From: Aquimarina aggregata
GTDB lineage: Bacteria; Bacteroidota; Bacteroidia; Flavobacteriales; Flavobacteriaceae
DNA length: 64,000 nucleotides
Reading direction: 5' to 3'
Assembly (NCBI RefSeq): GCF_001632745.1
Contig: NZ_LQRT01000060.1
Location: forward strand, 186,001 to 250,000
The notes under the pieces were generated by a model, which did not search any database, was not told the DNA's origin, and was given only the letters and a program-made list of their open reading frames with translations. Position 1 is the first letter of the stretch. Each line of letters starts with the position of its first letter. The translations under genes and the position numbers were made by a program. Shown here in pieces: positions 1 to 10,300 of the stretch.

Positions 1-1338
1 GGCTTAAGTAAAGATATTGAAGCTACTGGAATTAAACATCTGGAAATGGTGCAACATCATGTAACCGATTGGGATTTTATGTTGATGAGAGCAGAAGCTA
101 ATGCAAAATTAGTAATGGTCGATGATGGTAAAATCACAATTAAAAAACCAGAAACCAATGAAGATGCAGCATTAGCAGTACTATTTGGATCTACATTAAT
201 AGATTTTGAAGCCGAAATGGATGCCAGAAATCAATGGAAATCTGTAGAAGCAAAATCTTGGGATTATGGTGGGCAAGCCATGTTTGAAACTGTTACAGAT
301 AGTGTACCTATAAACGAACTAGGAAATGTTAATGGGGATCAATTGGCTGCAGATATTAGCCCTGATCAATACGAACTTAGACATACTGGGCAAGTATTAG
401 AAGAAGAGTTAACAGAGTGGACTAAAGCTACATTACAAAGAAGTAGATTGTCAAAAATTCGGGGAAGAGCAAAATTTGTAGGCTTTGGAGAAATTAAACC
501 AGGGCAAATGATCGAGCTGCAAGGACTAGGTACAAGATTTACCGGTAATGCATATGTTTCTGCAATACGACATGAAGTGTATAAAGGTTCGTGGTATACA
601 CATGCACAATTTGGATTAGACCCCGATTGTTATGCACATATTCATAAAGCGATAGCTGATATACCAGCAGCAGGTTTAGTGCCCGCAATTAATGGTCTCC
701 AAATAGGTAAAGTGGTTCAATTAGAAAATGATCCAGAAGGTGAAAATAGAATCTTAGTAAGATTACCAATTATTGATAACTCTGCCAGAGGAGTATGGGC
801 AAGAATAGCAACCCTAGATGCTGGTGAAAATAGAGGTTCGTTTTTTTTACCAGAAATAGAAGATGAGGTTATCGTTGGGTTTTTAAATGACGATCCACGC
901 GAAGCTATTGTCTTAGGAATGCTAAATAGTAGTGCAAAGCCTGCACCGATAGAAGCACAAGATGTAAATCACGAAAAAGGAATAGTAACACGGTCAGGAA
1001 TGCGATTGCATTTTCATGATGATACCAAAACAATTACCATAGATACTCCTGCAGGAAATAGTATCATATTAGATGAAGATACTACTTCAATTACGATTAC
1101 CGATCAGAATGACAATTTTGCGAAATTGAATCCTGATGGTATTGAAATTAATAGTCCGGGAGATATAAAAATTGAAGCTTCTGGAAATATTGATATCAAA
1201 GCGGGAATGAATATGACTTTAGAAGCAACTCAAATATCGGCAAAAGCAAGTGCCAGTATGGAAGTAAAAGGAGCAACTACATCAGTTTCAGCTGATGGGA
1301 TAACCGAGATAAAAGGGTCTTTAGTAAACATAAACTAA
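1..1338 (+). CDS. eCIS spike protein, VgrG/gp27-gp5-like (5' end outside window)
   Basis: This is the central spike (Afp8/Pvc8-like) that sits at the tip of the contractile tube and is followed by the PAAR tip. The frame is open from base 1 with no stop, so the gene starts upstream; the first internal ATG is at 46. The N-terminal half resembles the gp27/phage GPD-like hub. An OB-fold gp5-like segment follows at about 690-950 (LQIGKVVQLENDPEGENRIL, then VWARIATLDAG and FFLPEIEDEVIVGF). The C-terminus is a run of short repeats rich in alternating hydrophobic and T/S/D residues (SPGDIKIEASGNIDIKAG), which is the triple-stranded beta-helix needle. PAAR follows 13 bp downstream. VgrG also occurs in type VI secretion, but the following genes place this one in an eCIS. 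Confidence 0.9.
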   Translation, partial: GLSKDIEATGIKHLEMVQHHVTDWDFMLMRAEANAKLVMVDDGKITIKKPETNEDAALAVLFGSTLIDFEAEMDARNQWKSVEAKSWDYGGQAMFETVTDSVPINELGNVNGDQLAADISPDQYELRHTGQVLEEELTEWTKATLQRSRLSKIRGRAKFVGFGEIKPGQMIELQGLGTRFTGNAYVSAIRHEVYKGSWYTHAQFGLDPDCYAHIHKAIADIPAAGLVPAINGLQIGKVVQLENDPEGENRILVRLPIIDNSARGVWARIATLDAGENRGSFFLPEIEDEVIVGFLNDDPREAIVLGMLNSSAKPAPIEAQDVNHEKGIVTRSGMRLHFHDDTKTITIDTPAGNSIILDEDTTSITITDQNDNFAKLNPDGIEINSPGDIKIEASGNIDIKAGMNMTLEATQISAKASASMEVKGATTSVSADGITEIKGSLVNIN

Positions 1339-1351
1339 TAAAACATACACA

Positions 1352-1642
1352 ATGCCACCAGCAGCAAGAATCGCAGATATGCATACATGTCCATTATCTA
1401 CAGGTCCAGTACCTCATGTTGGCGGGCCTATCACCGGACCATCAGTGCCTACCGTATTAATTGGGGGACAACCTGCTGCAGTAGTGGGTGATATGTGCGT
1501 TTGCGTAGGACCACCAGATACTATAGTTAAAGGGTCAGGAACCGTTTTTATTGGAGGTAAGCCTGCAGCAAGAATGGGTGATACCACAGCACATACAGGA
1601 GTAATTGTTCAAGGCTTTCCAACGGTAATGATTGGAGGATAA
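1352..1642 (+). CDS. PAAR-domain spike tip protein
   Basis: This 96-residue protein is almost entirely a PAAR domain, the sharp cone that caps the VgrG-like spike (Afp10 position). It starts MPPAARIADMHTCP and has the expected pattern of Pro-Ala-Ala-Arg, paired His and Cys for metal binding, and repeated Gly-rich turns (VLIGGQPAAVVGD, VFIGGKPAARMGD, VMIGG). It is the usual length for a stand-alone PAAR with no C-terminal toxin extension. ATG 1352 follows the spike gene by 13 bp and the next gene starts 10 bp after the stop, so the genes are very probably co-transcribed. Confidence 0.93.
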   Translation: MPPAARIADMHTCPLSTGPVPHVGGPITGPSVPTVLIGGQPAAVVGDMCVCVGPPDTIVKGSGTVFIGGKPAARMGDTTAHTGVIVQGFPTVMIGG

Positions 1643-1652
1643 AAAGAAAAAA

Positions 1653-2075
1653 ATGAATACAAATAAAGCATATTTAGGTACTGGGTGGTCATTTCCTCCA
1701 AATTTTGATAAGGAAAGCGAAACGATTACTATGGTTAGTGCAGAAGAAGATATTAATCAAAGTTTAGAAATACTGCTTTCTACAAGCCTTGGAGAACGAG
1801 TAATGCAAGCTGATTATGGTTGTAACCTTAAAGATTATCAATTTGAGAGTATGGATAATTCTCTTATCGGTTTCTTAAAGGACTTAGTCGAAAGAGCTAT
1901 ACTGTATTATGAACCCAGAATAAAATTAGACAGAATAGACATAACAGATGCAGATGCCGAGGAATTGATCGAAGGACTATTAAAGATTACTGTACACTAT
2001 GAAATCGAAGGTACAAATACTCGATACAATTTTGTGTATGATTTTTATTTAAGAGAAGCAGATCAAGGGATATAA
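1653..2075 (+). CDS. gp25-like baseplate wedge protein
   Basis: This protein of 140 residues belongs to the gp25/lysozyme-like baseplate family (Afp9 position), which nucleates sheath assembly on the baseplate. Recognisable features are AEEDINQSLEILLSTSLGER near residue 30, the family's core helix and EPR region (YYEPRIKLDRIDI), and a final beta hairpin. I chose ATG 1653 because an earlier TTG at 1632 overlaps the PAAR stop and would add only a Lys-rich stub. The next gene begins 11 bp downstream. Confidence 0.9.
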   Translation: MNTNKAYLGTGWSFPPNFDKESETITMVSAEEDINQSLEILLSTSLGERVMQADYGCNLKDYQFESMDNSLIGFLKDLVERAILYYEPRIKLDRIDITDADAEELIEGLLKITVHYEIEGTNTRYNFVYDFYLREADQGI

Positions 2076-2086
2076 ATAAGACATAG

Positions 2087-5000
2087 ATGAAGAAACCTTC
2101 AAACATATCACATCCCTTAATACATAGAACAGGGACTAGCCAAAGAAATAGGGTTATAGAGGCATTACAATCTGACTATGCCCCAATAGATGGCAAAACA
2201 CTCGCAGACAGACTATATATCATAAGTAGATATGCGCAACAAATTAATTATTATGAGTATATCAAAAACGGAGAAGAAGAATATCAGGATATAAATAATT
2301 GGACTTCTTTTTTTCAGAGTAGTTTACCTTTTCAATTATCAATACTTAGTAAAACTTCGATTGATAGTCTTGAAAAGGAATTTACATTGATATACCAAGA
2401 ATTAAAAAATAATCCATCAAAACAGGGGTTAGAATCTCTTTTGGGTTTTATTAATGATAAATTTATAACACCCACTCAAACATTATTTACAAAAACAGAT
2501 AAAGAAAACAACGGATTAGCAATTTCTCTTTTAGCAATAATCAAATCTTCGTTTATTGAGCCTTTAAAGAAATTTATTGCGATTCATAATGCAAGTGCTA
2601 CTTTTTTATGTGTTACCAAAAAGAATTTTTCTGGCTTTATAAATGCACCATGGCAACTTAAAGTTGGAGATGTTTTTGCATTGGATAGTACCATTCAAGC
2701 TTCAAAAAAAGGCAAAAAAGAAGCAATACTAAAAGCAGGAGAGGCTGTAAATGCAATATTTTTTCAGTTAATAAGTGGTTTTCAGGATATTATCGAAACG
2801 GCCCCTAGTTTTATAGAAGAAGCTCTAAATCCGCTTCAAGAATCATTACAAAAAAGACATCAACCCCATATAGCATTAGTATTTACTTTTTTAGAATTGT
2901 TTAAGAATCTTCAAGTAAATGTAAATAATTTAGGTAAAAAGCATTTGGATTTTTTCTATCAGCAAGTATTAAAAATCGCTCCGAAGGATGCTGTGCCCGA
3001 CAAGGCGCATATTATTTTTGAAATTGCTAAACATCTTGAAGAATATCCATTGAAAAAAGGACTATTATTAAAAGATGGAAAGGATGATAATAATGAAGAT
3101 ATTCAATTCGAATTGAATCATGAAGTTATTATAGATAAAGCGCAGGTAACAGATCTACGAACTTTATCTGTAAATACAATAACAGATAATTCGGGTTCAT
3201 ATATAGAAGGAGTATACATTGCTCCGGTAGCAAATTCAGTCGATGGTCTTGGGAAAAAATTTAAGAAAGATCAAACTACCAATTGGGCTACATTAGGGTC
3301 AAAGTATAGTAAACTACTTAACGAAGAAAGTAATAGCGAGTCAGAAAAAGACTGTGATCAGGAAATAGAATTAAGACAAGAACATCCTAATGCAAGATTA
3401 GGGTTTGTTTTAGCATCACCTGTTTTATTGTTACAAGAAGGAAACAGGGTAGTTAATTTTCAATTAGAATGTCAATTAAAAGATGATGCAAATTTTATAA
3501 TTGAAGATTTTTTCGAAACATTAAATGGTATTTCAACTCCTGAAATAGCCTATTTAGTTACGCTAGATAAGTTGAATGAATGTATTGTAGCTGCTCCAGG
3601 TAGCTCGGCCTTAAGTTTGCATGCTCAAGAATATGTAGAAAATTATCTTAAAGAAGTTCCTTTTAAAATTGTTTATCCCAATGAATTACTTTTACTCTTA
3701 AATGCAAAACGCACATATGTAGAAGGTGATTCTTACGAAGGAAGCGAACAACCTGAAGAAGGCCAGCAAGTAGATGTATTTACAAGTTCTGAAAAGACAA
3801 GTTTAAGAAACTGTATTGAAAGTTTTGAAACTCCGGTAAAACATATAACAGTACCAATCTTTGTATTTAATTTTAGTGGAGAAAAAGAATGGCTAAATCC
3901 AGAATTTAATCAAGAGACTACAAAAATTAGAGTTTTAGAAACTTCTAGCGTTTTAGGAGGTGCTAAAACAATTGTTTTTGATATTAATATTAAGCTGGCA
4001 CTAGGCTTTCCTGCTATTACATTTTTTGATGAGGAAAAATTAAAAGAAAAACTTGATATAAAACAAGCTCTTCCTGTAGTTAAAATAGAACTTAATAAGG
4101 ATGTTAAGATTGATTTAGAAACACCAAAAGATGGCCCAGGTATTTGCGTTTTAAAAGGAGAACCTAAAGAACAGGGACAAATTTCGATTTCGCCATATCA
4201 TTTTTTAGAACAACTTAAATTAACCAATGCATGTATCGATGTAAATGTATGTGGAGTAAAAAACCTGATTGTTCAAAATGATGAAAGTACTTTAGATATA
4301 AACAGTCAAATTTTTCCTTTTGGATTACGCCCAGAAGTTCCCGGTTTTGATCCAATGAATCAAGTAGTAGAATTTGAAGGGATCCCGACTGCTAATTCAT
4401 TACTTGGTCCTAGTTTTTATATTGGTAGTAAAGAAGTGCTGTTTAAAAAATGGAATTCGGTTAGAGTAAACATAGAATGGAAAGACAAACCAGATAGTTT
4501 TAATGACCATTATAAAGCATACTTAAAAAGAAAAAATACAGGCGATCCTAACTCTGGTGGTGATAATACTACTGCACTAGAAGATCTTGGTCTAGCCGAA
4601 AAAGATTTTAAATTAAAAATAGATACATTAAAAGAAGGTATCTGGACTAATATAGAAGAAGAGACAGAGTTATTTAGTAAAACCGTAGATGATTTTGGAG
4701 AACTGTATTGTAACAATACAATATATGGTTGGGAGGTTCAAAATGATGCTAATTCAGAATTTATAGACTACAATGAACCGTTAGAATTATTTAAAACCTC
4801 GCGTAATGGTTTCTTAAAATTTACACTTGCTAATCAAGATTTTTTACACACAGAATATCCTTTTGTGTTAGCAAGACAAATGTTGGCATATGCGCTTTTA
4901 GCACAAAATGATAAATTAACTGATGCTATATATGTACAATCTAATAAAACAATTATTCAAGCATTAGAAGATTTTGGAAGTAGTGCAGATATTGCAACTA

Positions 5001-7282
5001 ATATTCAAACCGCTCTGGATGCTACCAGAATGGTAAAAGATGGTATAGATGAACTAAAAGATTATATAGATAATAATAGAGGTAGTGTAGATACAATTAT
5101 TACAACTGTAAACTCAATACTAAGTAATACTGTAAGTTACATGAACAATAATTTACCATCGTATTTAACCTCTTTAGAAGATTTTAGAAGCGGTGGAAAT
5201 CCTAGTTTATCAAGCTTAAGTGGATTAGTGACAACAATAGGAACCATTAGAACCGAGTTAAATAATAGAAATGAAAGTCTAGAGGATGAAGTCGATGCTA
5301 TTATTGTGATTATGAATGCTTTTTTTAGTGATGCAATAAGTATACTTACAGATAGCAATACCGGTTTACAAAATTTGGCTACGACTATTTTAACTGCTGT
5401 GGTTGATACAAACCTAACTTTATCTCAATTATTAAATGCTATTACAGTACCAAGTCAGGATATACAAGTTGGGATTAATAATCTAGCAACTCTTGTTCAA
5501 GATAATAATAATAGTAATGATACTGATGGCTTGCGTTTTCGTATCGAGGGATTATTAGATTTAACAGCAGGAATAAGAGATTATATTACAAATAATCTTG
5601 ATGGATTTATACAAGATTTAACTGCTCTAGACACAGATTTAATTGCAGAAATGGGTCTCTTAATCAATGGATATAAGTCAATACAACAATTTCTTGACAA
5701 TAATATCGGTAATGCCAGTTCTGAAGCTCAAAATTTGCAAAATACCTTTAATACCTTTGTCAGTGATATACTAAGTAGAATAACCGGTACTGATAAATTA
5801 GAAGGTTTAACCGATGTGGCAACTACCGCTTTAGAGGAACTAGAAACCACATTTAACCAGAGTAATGTTTTAAGTTTTCTATTTAGTAGTGCTGATCAGG
5901 CTTTAATTCCGAATGAACCTTGGACTCCAGCTATTAAAAATCTATATGTAGATTATTCGGCAAAGGCAGTAAAAGAAGATGTAGATATTATACACCTTTA
6001 TCCTTATGTAAACACTTCGAAATTTGAAAACATAGAGGAAAACCCAGGATTGTTTCCGTTTTTAAATGATGAAGGTACTTTGTTTGTTGGTATAGAAAAC
6101 TTAACTCCAGGAGGTAATTTATCAATATTGTTTCAATTGGCAGAAGCTACTGCCGATTCAGAAATGGATCGTGCAACTATTAAATGGCATTATTTAAGTG
6201 AGAACGTATGGATAGAATTACTGCCTGATTTTAATATTATATCAGACGAAACCGATGGTTTAACAGTTTCAGGAATTGTTACAATTGCCATACCAGATAC
6301 GATTAGTAAAATAGGAAACAGACAAATGCCGGATGACCTATATTGGATAAGAATTACGGCTCCGATTAATGCCAAGGCAGTAGCAGAAACTATCGGGATT
6401 CATACGCAAGCAGCCAAAGCTTCTGCAAAACTAAGTGAATTAAATGATAAATTAAGGCTTAATAATGGTCTGGCAGAGGGTAGTATAAGTAAACTATCAG
6501 AAGGAGATTTTAGTGTCAAAAAAGTAGAACAATTATATCCTTCTTTTGAAGGAAGACAACCCGAAGGAGAAGGTCATTTTTATGTAAGAGTGAGTGAACA
6601 TCTTAAACATAAAGGTAGAGCACAAATGCTTTCGGATTATGAAAAAATTGTTTTAGAAGGATTTCCCAAAATATATAAAGCTAAATGCATAAGTCATACA
6701 ATGGGACTTTCTGCAATTAAATATCAACGGGATCTAGAAATTGCGCCTGGATATATTGTAATTACTGTAATACCCGATTTAACTAAGCTAGCTTCGGGAA
6801 ATCAATTAGAACCTAAAGCCCCTTTAAGCCTCTTAGAAAAAATAGGAAATCATCTTAGAAAAAAAATATCTCCATTTGCTAGAATTAAGGTAATGAATCC
6901 TAGATATGAATATGTAGATGTTGATATAACGGTAAGACTTTTTAGAGGAAAACCTGCGAATTTTTATTCTGGTAAACTTAAAGAAGATATTACCAATTTG
7001 TTGGCACCTTGGTTTTTAGGAGATTCAGAAAAAATTGCGTTTGGTATGCCTGTTTTGTTTTCTGATGTTGTTGGCTTTGTAGAACAATTGGATTATGTAG
7101 ATTTTATAACAAGTCTAACATTAAAAGGAGAAAAAGAACAAATCGGACCCGAAATCAAACCCCTTACTGCAAGATCTATTTTGACTGCCGGTAAAATTTG
7201 TATTACAATTGATGAAGAAAAATGTCCAGATCCTGATCAAGGAGGTAATCCTGATGTAGGTATAATAATTACTAATGAATGA
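2087..7282 (+). CDS. Afp11-like baseplate J protein, very long (1731 aa)
   Basis: This is the large baseplate wedge protein that follows gp25 in eCIS clusters (Afp11 position). The C-terminal ~200 residues look like the gp47/baseplate-J end: SPFARIKVMNPRYEYVDVDI, then KLKEDITNLLAPWFLGDSEK and a FSDVVGFVEQLDYVDFITSL segment. Between about residues 960 and 1290 there is a long Asn/Asp/Ile-rich helical stretch (for example IQTALDATRMVKDGIDELKD, TTVNSILSNTVSYMNNNLPS) that reads as coiled coil. The N-terminal part is helical and unlike anything I can name. It lies 11 bp after the gp25 gene and 106 bp before the next gene; that gap holds no gene. The position and C-terminus support the role; the helical insert is unexplained. 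Confidence 0.83.
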   Translation: MKKPSNISHPLIHRTGTSQRNRVIEALQSDYAPIDGKTLADRLYIISRYAQQINYYEYIKNGEEEYQDINNWTSFFQSSLPFQLSILSKTSIDSLEKEFTLIYQELKNNPSKQGLESLLGFINDKFITPTQTLFTKTDKENNGLAISLLAIIKSSFIEPLKKFIAIHNASATFLCVTKKNFSGFINAPWQLKVGDVFALDSTIQASKKGKKEAILKAGEAVNAIFFQLISGFQDIIETAPSFIEEALNPLQESLQKRHQPHIALVFTFLELFKNLQVNVNNLGKKHLDFFYQQVLKIAPKDAVPDKAHIIFEIAKHLEEYPLKKGLLLKDGKDDNNEDIQFELNHEVIIDKAQVTDLRTLSVNTITDNSGSYIEGVYIAPVANSVDGLGKKFKKDQTTNWATLGSKYSKLLNEESNSESEKDCDQEIELRQEHPNARLGFVLASPVLLLQEGNRVVNFQLECQLKDDANFIIEDFFETLNGISTPEIAYLVTLDKLNECIVAAPGSSALSLHAQEYVENYLKEVPFKIVYPNELLLLLNAKRTYVEGDSYEGSEQPEEGQQVDVFTSSEKTSLRNCIESFETPVKHITVPIFVFNFSGEKEWLNPEFNQETTKIRVLETSSVLGGAKTIVFDINIKLALGFPAITFFDEEKLKEKLDIKQALPVVKIELNKDVKIDLETPKDGPGICVLKGEPKEQGQISISPYHFLEQLKLTNACIDVNVCGVKNLIVQNDESTLDINSQIFPFGLRPEVPGFDPMNQVVEFEGIPTANSLLGPSFYIGSKEVLFKKWNSVRVNIEWKDKPDSFNDHYKAYLKRKNTGDPNSGGDNTTALEDLGLAEKDFKLKIDTLKEGIWTNIEEETELFSKTVDDFGELYCNNTIYGWEVQNDANSEFIDYNEPLELFKTSRNGFLKFTLANQDFLHTEYPFVLARQMLAYALLAQNDKLTDAIYVQSNKTIIQALEDFGSSADIATNIQTALDATRMVKDGIDELKDYIDNNRGSVDTIITTVNSILSNTVSYMNNNLPSYLTSLEDFRSGGNPSLSSLSGLVTTIGTIRTELNNRNESLEDEVDAIIVIMNAFFSDAISILTDSNTGLQNLATTILTAVVDTNLTLSQLLNAITVPSQDIQVGINNLATLVQDNNNSNDTDGLRFRIEGLLDLTAGIRDYITNNLDGFIQDLTALDTDLIAEMGLLINGYKSIQQFLDNNIGNASSEAQNLQNTFNTFVSDILSRITGTDKLEGLTDVATTALEELETTFNQSNVLSFLFSSADQALIPNEPWTPAIKNLYVDYSAKAVKEDVDIIHLYPYVNTSKFENIEENPGLFPFLNDEGTLFVGIENLTPGGNLSILFQLAEATADSEMDRATIKWHYLSENVWIELLPDFNIISDETDGLTVSGIVTIAIPDTISKIGNRQMPDDLYWIRITAPINAKAVAETIGIHTQAAKASAKLSELNDKLRLNNGLAEGSISKLSEGDFSVKKVEQLYPSFEGRQPEGEGHFYVRVSEHLKHKGRAQMLSDYEKIVLEGFPKIYKAKCISHTMGLSAIKYQRDLEIAPGYIVITVIPDLTKLASGNQLEPKAPLSLLEKIGNHLRKKISPFARIKVMNPRYEYVDVDITVRLFRGKPANFYSGKLKEDITNLLAPWFLGDSEKIAFGMPVLFSDVVGFVEQLDYVDFITSLTLKGEKEQIGPEIKPLTARSILTAGKICITIDEEKCPDPDQGGNPDVGIIITNE

Positions 7283-7388
7283 GTTATGATGACATTAGCG
7301 ATGATAATCGTAATGTATAGTGGTGAATTCTATCTTGAGGATTGAAAAAAATAAATAAGAACAGATAAATCATCTGAATTAAGTTGAT

Positions 7389-10300
7389 ATGACAGAAGCT
7401 GTGAATGAAAATATAACTGTTATTAGGCAAAATGATCCGGACCTTCCCGACTACTTAGACTTTGAAAAACTAAGAAGAGAAGGACTAGAACATATAGGAA
7501 ACCTATCAGGTAAGATATGGACAGATCATAATGTGCATGATCCGGGTATTACCATTTTAGAAGTGCTGGTATATGCACTAATGGATCTGGGATATAAGAC
7601 AAACTTGCCTTTTCAAGACCTTATAGCTACCCTAAATACTAGTACAGATACTGAAGAGAACTTTTTAACACCATTAGAAATACTAACTGTAAATCCTGTA
7701 ACTATATTAGATTTTAGAAAACTTCTATTAGAAGTTGAAGGTGTTCGAAATGCATGGTTAGAACCGGTAAAACAGGAACAAGGATTATATCTGGATATAG
7801 AAAGAAGGAGTACTGTATTGTATTGTGAGAATCCAAATAATCTCTTTCGGGAGATCGAGTTAAATGGGTTGTACAAGGTTTATATAGAAAAAGATAATGA
7901 GATTATTAATGATACTCTCGAGCAAGAAGTCAAGCAAATTCTTGTACAACATAGAAATTTATGTGAAGATTTTGTCGAAGTTAAAACATTAGACGCTTTA
8001 GAAATAGGTGTCTGTGTTGAGGCAGAAATTCATGCAGATTTTGATGCAGAAAAGGTGTACGTAGAAATTTTTAACAATATTAAAAAGTATATCCAGCCAG
8101 AGATTACATATTATACCTTAGAGGAGTTATTAGATAAAGGAAGAACGATAGACAATATATTTGCAGGAAGACCTTATCGAGAGAAAAGTTTTGGTTTTAT
8201 TGATACAGAAGAACTCGAGAGTTTTACAAGACGTGAGTTTATTAATCTCTCAGATTTATACGATATTATTTTAAGTATCGATGGAGTTAGAAAAATAAAA
8301 AATGTATCAATTAAGGGAGAGGAGTTTCAAAACATGCCTCAAACATGGCAATATCAAATTGAAGAAGGTAAAGTTCCTGCTTTTTCTAAAGATAAGACAT
8401 GTATTGATCTATACAATACAAAAGGCGCGTTAAGGATAGATAAACAAAGAATAGAGCGCACTTTTTCTATGGCAAAACAATTCGAAATGCCTTTAGATAA
8501 CCTCAATACTAAAATACCAATAGGAATAAATAGAGAAAATTTAGAAGAATTTTATTCTATACAAAATGATTTTCCTGTAGTATATGGTATAGGAGAAGAT
8601 GGGTTGCCAGATAGAGCATCATTATTGCGTGAAACACAAGCATTACAGTTAAAAGGGTATCTTATGTTTTATGATCAAATATTAGCAAACTATACATCTC
8701 AACTTGCTAATATTAAATCATTATTTTCATTAACGCCAGAAGAACAAAGAACAAAAGAACAAAAGCATACGTATTTTACTCAAATCCCTGATTCTATTCC
8801 TGGAGTAGAAGATTTACTTAGATTTTATACAAACGACACAGAGATTATAAATTCTTTGCTAGCTGTTCCCGTTAAAAATGATAGTCAATGGACAAACATT
8901 GTTGAACAATTAAAAAAGAACCCTAGTGTAGAGCTAACTATTGGTAATATATGCAGTGATACAAATGCATTGATAGATTTGTTTAGTTTTTCTTCGACAG
9001 GAGTTCGATCCATCTATATCAATCAATTGATAGATGCATTTTTTAACGAAAAATATACAATACAACTATTACAAGATCGAAGAGGACATTTCTTTGTGCT
9101 ACAAACAAATCTTCCAGATGATATCGTAATGGTAGGCACAAAAAGATATGATACAGTCGATGAAGCAAGGAGAGAGGCAAAAAACCTTACGTTTTTAGGG
9201 ACTATAAGTCAAAGTTATAAGTTAACAACAAATGCTTCTGATACTTTGGAAGGGGATCAACACTTTTTTGATATCACCTATACGCCTATTTCCTATATTG
9301 ATTTGATTCAGGAACTTACAGAGGATAAAAGCGAGTATGCACTACGAAGAAAACAATTTTTAGATCATTTATTAGCGAGGTTTGGAGAGGAGTTTACAGA
9401 TTATACGATTCTTCAATATCAAAATGGAATTGATACAGAAGCGCATATACACGAAGAAATAAATGATCAATCAAAGTATGTAAATCGATTTGCAGAGATA
9501 AGCAGAAACAGAGGTAAAGCCTATGATTATTCAATATCATCATGGAATACAGATAACGTTTCTGGTTTTGAAAAACGAGTTTCTTTATTATCCGGAATTG
9601 AAAATTATGATAGACGTAACCTTTGTAATTTTGAAGTAGTACAAAACTTTAGACTAGAGTTAAAAGATTGGTCAGAAAATGTGCTTTTCAGAAGTAATAG
9701 AGGATATGAGAGTAGAGAGGAATTATATGGGGCTGCAAAAAAAGTTTTATCTCAAATACGAGATCAGGAATCGTACAAGCAACTAGAAAAAAGTCTTAAT
9801 GGTTTTGATGCAAAAACAATGCGTCGCATATTTTCTGAACAAGGAGAAGAAGAAAATATTATTATAACTAAGCATGATTATCACCAGCAGCTAATCAATA
9901 CAGAAAAAGAAGTAGTTGTATTGAGTAAGAGCACAAAAATGAAATCTGAAAAAGTTGCTCTAGATAAAAAAGAAGATTTTATAAAAACGATTAACACTCA
10001 AAACATTCTCTCTAGAACAGCTCTAAAAAGTGAATATAGGTTATTACCATTAGAGAATGAAAATACGTACCTTGATGCTAATGCGTTACCTTGTGAAATT
10101 GAAACATTAGTAACATGGCGATGGCATGTAAATACTAAAGAAAAAGCAGTTAGTGAACAGGTTTTTGATGTCTATGAGGATGCATGGGATCATATGATCA
10201 AAGAAGCACAGCTCGAGGATTTTCTTACAAAACATGATGTAGCTATTCGATGGAAATTACCCGTTAAACATGGGATCACTCTGAATAGTATAGGATGTTA

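Noticed and set aside
1..2075. Type VI secretion system (VgrG, PAAR, gp25)
   Set aside because: The same three proteins occur in eCIS, and the following Afp11/Afp12-like proteins, tape-measure family protein, DUF4157 toxins and Afp15-like AAA+ ATPase fit eCIS; no Tss membrane-complex gene or ClpV is seen.
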